This document shows positions 58,420 through 64,000 of a stretch of DNA of 64,000 bases, one piece after another. Origin of the DNA: Umbelopsis isabellina (taxonomy: Eukaryota; Mucoromycota; Umbelopsidomycetes; Umbelopsidales; Umbelopsidaceae); the NCBI GenBank assembly GCA_016758905.1, contig JAEPQZ010000006.1, positions 1,291,900-1,355,899 of the forward strand, written 5' to 3'. The translations under genes were made by a program, and so were the position numbers. Under the pieces are notes generated by a model. That model was not told the DNA's origin. It ran no database searches and saw only the letters and a list, made by a program, of their open reading frames with translations. Numbering within the stretch: the stretch's first letter is position 1; the number at the start of each line of letters is the position of its first letter.

Positions 58420-60048
58420 GAGAATTGCGGAATGGCTCTGCTTTGACCTTGTGTTGGCTGCTGAGTTTGGAAAATAACGGAAACGGAAGGGTTTTGGGAC
58501 GAAATTGACGGATAATCCGCCACTGCTTTCGGGCCACTTATAACACAGAGAAAATCTTTATGCTTAAGATAAATACCTAAACATATACATGTGTCACTGC
58601 TTCTGTGTTTACTACTCTTTCCTTATATCTGTACGCATGCCTAAACGCGTGCTGCGCTTTCGGTATGCTCCTATAATTATGGTAACTGTTTGCTTTCATA
58701 TAGCAAGTTTAGGTAAAACCCGAACAACTTTGATTTTCTGTTCCTTTCCCTTTTTAATTACATTGACCAAGTCCGAGTTTATCTGTCAAAGCCAGGACTT
58801 GTCAAAAAAGAAATGGAAAAACACACAGACACACTGAATAAAGATTTCGGCTATTGAACGATTACATTATAGTTTTGCTCATGAGACCCAGCTAAAGTGA
58901 CGAAGCCCTGCAAAAAATCACCTGATTATGTTACTTACATTTGCCTTTAGTCGTTGAATTGGATTACATAAGGTTCTTTTTAATTATGGATGGTTCTCTA
59001 AGCGTGTACTTATAACGGCCTTATGCTACTATTTTTTTACATGCGGATGCATGTCGGCTGGATAAATATGACACTGCGGGCCTCCATTTGTGGTACGGTT
59101 TAGACTTTTTGTATCGTCGGCTGGTCTCCTGCGTAACCCGAATTTCTATATTGTTTCTCAAATTCCGTAAAATTGTATTATGCTCGTGACGTTGAAATAG
59201 TTGTCATTTTTTGGAATGCAGTGACGCTTGATCTAACTAATGAAGTTGTTCAAAAGAAATAGGTTAATATCTGGTTGCTGATTATTGGCTATACTATACT
59301 GTAAGTGGGTTATCAATTATCCTTAAAACCGCAGCTCTGAGCTCGAGACCAGCTTCAAGACACAAGCAAATAGCGATCGGCCCAATATTCCACACCACTT
59401 AAGAAAATCACATCACTATATCCCCAAACATTGCATTGCCTGAGCAAATCAATATGAGAGCCTATGCTGGGCCGCAGTAATTGGCTGCCTCAACGACGAG
59501 CAAAGCAAGTAACGCAAGCGCAAATTTTTATACGAATGCAAAACTGAATATGATTGATTCTTAGGCAATTTGTCTCGGGCAGAAATAAGGCTGCCGAATC
59601 CACGTCAACGAAAAATCATAAATATTATGCCAAACCTACATAGATCCACTGAAAGTAATCTTGCATCAAGTTTTTAGATGCTATAAGGTTGAACTTTATA
59701 TCATGTTCGGATCTTCGCTCTCTGACTGCGATCAAGAAATGTGATAGGAACTATCAGATTGCTTGATTCTAGGCTGTAAATGTCAATGGAGGCAATGAAC
59801 TCATGATTCTAGAACGTGGAAGTGTTTATCTTTCAGATATATTCTAAGCCATAGACAAGCAAAAATATAAACATATTGAATGTTAGCAAATGAAGGATAA
59901 GCAAGTATACCTGACGTGGCAAATCTGTATCAGCCTTGGTACCAGCGACATTTGTGTAACAGTTGTCATGTTCCTATCTCTCACGGGACATTGAACTTAA
60001 AAATATAAAAAGGCAAAGGTATCTTGACTCTTTTAACTTTACGCACAA
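58420..60048. other. long intergenic region
   Basis: About 1.63 kb between divergent genes. It contains several AT-rich stretches and a small open frame (58589-58837) that I do not regard as coding. The 3' part holds the oxidoreductase promoter with its TATA box. No transposon ends, direct repeats or tRNA found by eye. Confidence 0.4.
60004..60010 (+). promoter_or_regulatory. TATA box of oxidoreductase gene
   Basis: Reads TATAAAA, 45 nt upstream of the ATG at 60049. A TATA element close to an intronless gene suggests a tightly regulated promoter with a short 5' UTR. Confidence 0.5.
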
Positions 60049-61476
60049 ATGACCAGCAAAACTCCCAGGGCACTCGACAGCGAAAAGCATTCTGGAATCA
60101 ATATAGACTTCACAAATGAAGCTGCCGAAGCTATCAAAGAAGTATCTACCGACGATGACCAATTATCAAGACCAATCACTGTCATTTTCATAGGAGCTGG
60201 TAGTCGCGGCACTACTTATGCTGAATTCGCCAGAGTCATGCCCTCTTGGATGAGAATTGTTGCAGTTGCCGAGCCCGATCCCCAGAAAAGAGACCTGTTT
60301 AGGCAAGCTTATGATATCGATATCGATAATGCATACGAGGATTGGAAGCCAATAGCAGAACAGCCAAAAATGGCTGACGCTGTGTTTATTTGCACGTTAG
60401 ATCATCAACATTTTCAGCCGGCGGTAGCTTTCGCTGGACTACGATATCATATTTTTCTTGAAAAGCCAATGTCAGTATCAATATCAGAATGCGCAAAAAT
60501 AACGGCAGCTGCTGAAGCAGCTGGCACTGTTTTTGCTATTGGTCACGTTCTTCGATACAGTCCATTTCATCGCCGAATAAAGGAGATACTCGACACCAAG
60601 GAGCTTGGAGAAATTATTAACATCCAACATGTTGAACCAGTAGGGTGGTATCACTTTGCACATTCGTATGTGAGGGGCAATTGGCACAAGGAGGCCGATT
60701 CGACGTTTTCACTTATGGGCAAATGCTGCCATGATATCGACCTTCTCCAATGGTGGACAGGATTACAGTACGCCAAAGTCAGCTCATTCGGCTCTCTAAC
60801 TTGGTTCAACAAGCACAACAAGCCTAAAGAAGCAGGATCATCGACACAATGTTTAGAATGCCCATTACAAGACACCTGTCAATTCTCGGCAAAAACGATA
60901 TATATGAAACATAAATGGCATACGTCAGTCCTTTCACCTTCACGTAATATCAATGATATTGAGGAAGCAGTCAAGACTGGCCCTTATGGACGCTGTGTCT
61001 ATGAAATGGACAATGACGTCTGTGACAATCAGGTTGTAAATATACAGTTTGAGAGAGGCGAGCGGACAACGCCGACAGCAACGTTGACAATGATAGCCAC
61101 TAGCGATGCATTGTGTCAGCGTAAAGTTCGCATTTACTGCAGCAACGGAGACATCGAAGCTGACGAACAAGAGCCATATATTAAAGTTACAAATTTCTCA
61201 ACGAGATCGACTAGAAGTATAAATCCGTATAAAGGAAATACCATAACAACCGGCCATGGCGGGTCAGACATGGGAATTGTGCGGTGTTTTCTACTTGCTA
61301 TCGATGCATACGAGAGGGGTGATTACCGAGAAGCAACAAGTCAAATTCCGCCGGCTCGAGAAGCATTGAATGCTCACCTTTTTGTATTTGCGGCGGAGCA
61401 AGCTCGTAAAACTGGAACAGTAGTAAATGTAGATCAATTTATTAAAGAGCAGCTAAGGAAAGCCACAGAAAACTAA
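60049..61476 (+). CDS. Gfo/Idh/MocA family oxidoreductase, intronless
   Basis: A single exon of 475 aa. The Rossmann nucleotide site is IFIGAGSRG (47-54), EKP (138-140) is the catalytic-site signature with its lysine, and GKCCHDIDLLQWW is the family's DxxxH-type segment. A Cys cluster (CLECPLQDTC, about 275-284) could bind a metal and is not general in the family. Substrates in the family are sugars, inositols or amino-sugar derivatives with NAD(P); none can be assigned. It has no signal peptide. All other genes of this length in the window have several introns, so recent acquisition or retroposition is possible. Confidence 0.88.
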   Translation: MTSKTPRALDSEKHSGINIDFTNEAAEAIKEVSTDDDQLSRPITVIFIGAGSRGTTYAEFARVMPSWMRIVAVAEPDPQKRDLFRQAYDIDIDNAYEDWKPIAEQPKMADAVFICTLDHQHFQPAVAFAGLRYHIFLEKPMSVSISECAKITAAAEAAGTVFAIGHVLRYSPFHRRIKEILDTKELGEIINIQHVEPVGWYHFAHSYVRGNWHKEADSTFSLMGKCCHDIDLLQWWTGLQYAKVSSFGSLTWFNKHNKPKEAGSSTQCLECPLQDTCQFSAKTIYMKHKWHTSVLSPSRNINDIEEAVKTGPYGRCVYEMDNDVCDNQVVNIQFERGERTTPTATLTMIATSDALCQRKVRIYCSNGDIEADEQEPYIKVTNFSTRSTRSINPYKGNTITTGHGGSDMGIVRCFLLAIDAYERGDYREATSQIPPAREALNAHLFVFAAEQARKTGTVVNVDQFIKEQLRKATEN

Positions 61477-62194
61477 TCAGTTCGCTCATCTATGCCTTAA
61501 AGTCCTGCGTCACATTGCTATAGTAATGCGATCTACTATAGCCATTCTACTGTATATTTGCTTTAGTGTAAAGCCCTTTTCGACTCCTTTAATATGCCGC
61601 TCATAAAGTTTTCCTTTGTTGCACTTGTACAACATCAATTGATTTTGTTCAATCTTTGATTGGCTTTGTGGCCAAGTTGTGACATTGGTGTATGACTGAA
61701 TAGTTTTAGGGATTATTTTATCATCAATTTTGTCTCATGGATTTCCATCAATCTCTAATCTGACTATAAAAAACTAATATTATAACACGTCAAATATTTA
61801 CTTCAAAGGAGGACTGTTGGTCAGTAGATGAGTTTGTTATTATCATATTTGATTACGTGTTAATTGCGTACAGCTGGAACCGTTGTATAATATTCTACGC
61901 ATGTTAGGCAGAATGGTTTTTTAAAAGACGAAATCTGTTAGCTAGATGTTCAATCAAAATGCATGTGAAGTTGGTAGCTGGAGTGTAAATCTGATGAGAA
62001 TCGGTCATGTAAGATAATTGAAGTAGTGAGTAAACATGAAGCAGAACATGCACCTCACTGATTTATTCCTCTTTGCCCTTGATCTCCTCAGAAATATAAA
62101 TAGAAAAGTTCTGCTGCCGCTGATCCTATTAGTTGTATACAAAAATCATTCGAAAGATTTCATTTGAGTAATAGCTTAGAATATCCATAATACA
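61477..62194. other. intergenic region
   Basis: About 720 bp between two plus-strand genes. AT-rich. The final 100 bp contain a TATA box for the downstream secreted-protein gene. No gene recognised. Confidence 0.4.
62095..62100 (+). promoter_or_regulatory. TATA box of secreted His/Cys-rich protein gene
   Basis: Reads TATAAA within AATATAAATAG, 95-100 nt upstream of the ATG at 62195. Position fits a regulated fungal promoter. Confidence 0.45.
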
Positions 62195-63361
62195 ATGCAA
62201 TACAAGAAACTATTGCTTCTATTCTCTGTTTACTTTATCAGCTGCTGTATACTTCTAGTTTCCGCTTTCTCCTTCGATTTTTCAGAAAAGAAAGACGTTG
62301 AAGCTCAAGCGATTGTGAAGTGTGGAGGAGATACTGACGATGAGCTTCATAAGCATGAACAGCAAGATAATGATTATGAGCATCATCTTGATTATGCTCA
62401 TGCTCATGATCATGGATGTGGCTACAAAGATCATGGCGATGATGATAACAACGACAGCAACTATATCTCCAGAGCCTCTGTATCAATCCTCGTTGACGGC
62501 AAGACCTACAGGATTCCTTGCGGAGCTGGAGATTTTGATATCAGCCAAATTTGCTCAGATGCATGTGGCAATGATGTTACTGCCTCTGAAACTGCCACAT
62601 TGGTATATGAGAATGGAACTGGTACAATTGTATCCATAATCGCTTATGGAACTGGCACCAACATTATTCCTTTGCAATATATTTGTGAACAAAAGAGTGA
62701 TAGTTGTGGCGTAAAATGCTCTCCCAATCAAAATTGTATCAATGGTATATGTACGTGTTGTGAAAGCAATGCTTATGGAACTAGCTGCATAGCTTGTCCA
62801 ACGGGTCAACACTGTGCTTTGTCAAATAATGTTACAATTTATCAATGTGTATATGACAATATACCTAATTCATGTGGGGTTCGAGACCCCTGCTTACGCT
62901 GCCCAGTCATCAAAATTGGTGAAGCTACTTGTGTCTGCATTAACTCAGGTAATAGCCTATGAATCCAAAAAACAATTGGCTTTGACAATTTAACAGTGTT
63001 TACAACAGTACCAGACTGTTATGAAAGTTTCAACTGGAACGGTGACTTTTTCGTGGATGATGAAAATTATGCAAGCCCTCCAAATAATGTCATAAACAAA
63101 TTTAGGGGATCATCATATATTTCTCGTAACAAGCCATTCAATATGATAAGCGTATTCCTAGGAAATCCGCCTTTTGGAGCGAAAAAGGCGATAACTACAT
63201 TCACAGCGATTCTCAAGGGCCGACAGGTTGGAGCCCCAGTAATAGCGACGCAAAATGGTGCTGTTTACACTTTTCCGGCTCAATCCCAAAATATTCATCT
63301 TTTACAAATTACTCCTGTTGGCGAATCGCAATTTTTTGCATTGGATGACTTCACAGTTTAA
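62195..63361 (+). CDS. secreted His-rich and Cys-rich protein, function unknown
   Basis: Two exons (62195-62948, 62997-63361) encode 372 aa. Residues 5-25 form a signal peptide (LLLLFSVYFISCCILLVSAF). A His/Asp-rich tract follows (about 51-84, with YEHHLDYAHAHDHGCGYKDH), a likely metal-binding segment. The middle has about 20 cysteines in short spacing (CSPNQNCINGICTCCES, CPTGQHC), like small EGF-type or chitin-binding modules. The C-terminal 120 aa after the intron (FNWNGDFFVDDENYASPP to FFALDDFTV) look like a beta-sandwich module found in secreted bacterial and fungal proteins. No membrane anchor is seen. It may be a wall protein or effector-like protein; this is inference. Confidence 0.7.
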
Positions 63362-63654
63362 CTCGTGAAAAGACTTCAACTAAACTGAAGTATAATAAGC
63401 TATATTAAATAGCAGATAGGGAATGGAAGATGGTAGTAACACCCTAAACTCTAAGAAGTAGACACTAAACATCAAACCATAAACAATAAGATTAACAAAA
63501 ACATTAGAATTAAAAAAATATATTCAGAGTATAAGATATAAAAATTAACACTGACAATTACACCTTAGAGTATAGAAATATAGAAAGAAAGATTCAAGAG
63601 ATAAAAACCTAGAAATATAAACTATGAAATATAGGGATATGAAAGAGGATTATA
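63362..63654. other. AT-rich low-complexity region
   Basis: Strongly A-biased on the plus strand, with many short degenerate words of the type CTAAA, ATAAAC and TATAAA, including one CCCTAAAC at about 63443. It lies between the last gene and the minisatellite. No coding potential seen. Confidence 0.5.
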
Positions 63655-63675
63655 GTTCAGTCCGGAGGACTGAAC
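63655..63675. repeat. perfect 9-bp inverted repeat
   Basis: GTTCAGTCC (63655-63663) and GGACTGAAC (63667-63675) are exact reverse complements separated by GGA. It could form a tight hairpin, or be a palindromic protein-binding site, just before the tandem repeat array. Confidence 0.75.
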
Positions 63676-63702
63676 AAACATGAGCCTAGAGATGTATTAA
63701 CA

Positions 63703-64000
63703 GACTGGCAGAGCCGTCCGAAGGGCGGGTGCCAGAGCGGCAGAGCCATCACAGGAGACGGCAACATGCATGAAGTGAGGCTGGAGACACTTCATATAGG
63801 CACCGAATGGGGGGGTTACTGACTGGCAGAGCCGTCCGAAGGGCGGGTGCCAGGTGAAGTCAGGCTGGAGACACTTCATATAGGCACCGAATGGGGGGGT
63901 TACTGACTGGCAGAGCCGTCCGAAGGGCGGGTGCCAGGTGAAGTCAGGCTGGAGACACTTCATATAGGCACCGAATGGGGGGGTTACTGACTGGCAGAGC
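63703..64000. repeat. 84-bp GC-rich tandem repeat (minisatellite)
   Basis: Units begin with GACTGGCAGAGCCGTCC at 63703, 63821, 63905 and 63989. The second and third are 84 bp and essentially identical. The first is 118 bp because of a 34-bp insertion after GGTGCCAG, and the fourth is cut by the window edge. Each unit carries inverted-repeat pieces (CTGGCA/TGCCAG and TGAAGT/ACTTCA) and a run of seven G. The unit is much richer in G+C than its surroundings. As 84 is a multiple of three, the minus strand stays open as a 28-residue periodic frame, which I take to be incidental. Confidence 0.9.

Noticed and set aside
58589-58837. 82-aa open frame with hydrophobic segments
   Set aside because: Composition looks like translated AT-rich intergenic DNA; no conserved motif or neighbouring exon found.
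63430-63640. Degenerate telomere-like words (CTAAA, CCCTAAAC)
   Set aside because: Only one CCCTAA occurs and there is no tandem array. The region is better described as AT-rich low-complexity DNA.
63697-63963. Minus-strand frame with 28-residue periodic repeats
   Set aside because: It follows automatically from an 84-bp tandem repeat whose unit is a multiple of three. There is no upstream coding exon or other coding evidence.

Overview
This window is nuclear DNA from a filamentous fungus. Genes are dense, lie on both strands and carry many short introns (about 45-200 nt, mostly GT-AG) in moderately AT-rich DNA. The gene set is fungal (glucoamylase, PMT2-type mannosyltransferase, DASH subunit Dad3, sphinganine C4-hydroxylase) but keeps genes that yeasts have lost: a Frizzled-like receptor, an augmin HAUS4-like subunit, ARMH3, ARL8 and PTRHD1. 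That mix suggests an early-diverging lineage, most likely Mucoromycota. This is an inference from gene content. No rRNA, tRNA, CRISPR array or transposon was recognised.

Layout. 85-4719(-): P5B-type ATPase with a secreted-type Cys-rich N-terminus. 5766-7710(+): two fused DsbA/kappa-GST-like domains. 7918-9064(-): aspartate-semialdehyde dehydrogenase. 9198-15308(-): ARMH3 and EFR3 side by side, whose homologues recruit PI4-kinases to Golgi and plasma membrane. 15826-18414(-): a GPI-type surface protein and an orphan. 19618-21678(-): secreted GH15-CBM20 glucoamylase with a TATA box and a possible Mig1/CreA site upstream. 23320-24553(+): SUR2. 24765-27096(-): Frizzled-like receptor with a 10-cysteine domain and seven membrane segments. 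27989-30775(-): PMT2-family mannosyltransferase. 30996-32486(-): RING/TRAF zinc-finger protein. 32962-33636(+): tiny YABBY/HMG-like protein. 34322-35213(+): ATP synthase OSCP.

35675-58419 is a compact housekeeping block: DAD3, PTRHD1, ARL8, RPR2, SSS1, UTP21, TRM1, SNX3, HAUS4-like, an F-box protein, a TCD-type dehydratase, SEC21, ZTA1 and a DUF924 protein. Many neighbours are divergent pairs sharing 160-480 bp (DAD3/PTRHD1, TRM1/SNX3, TCD/SEC21, ARL8/RPR2, HAUS4/F-box). The right end is gene-poor: an intronless Gfo/Idh/MocA oxidoreductase (60049-61476), a His/Cys-rich secreted protein (62195-63361), a perfect 9-bp hairpin and a GC-rich 84-bp minisatellite running off the window edge.

The genes do not form one pathway. 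Recurring themes are membrane identity and secretion (ARMH3, EFR3, ARL8, SNX3, SEC21, SSS1, PMT2, SUR2), microtubule attachment and nucleation (DAD3, HAUS4-like) and RNA processing (UTP21, RPR2, TRM1, TCD). Exon models were built by hand: each splice was chosen so that reading phase is kept and the protein matches its family, and each total CDS length is a multiple of three.
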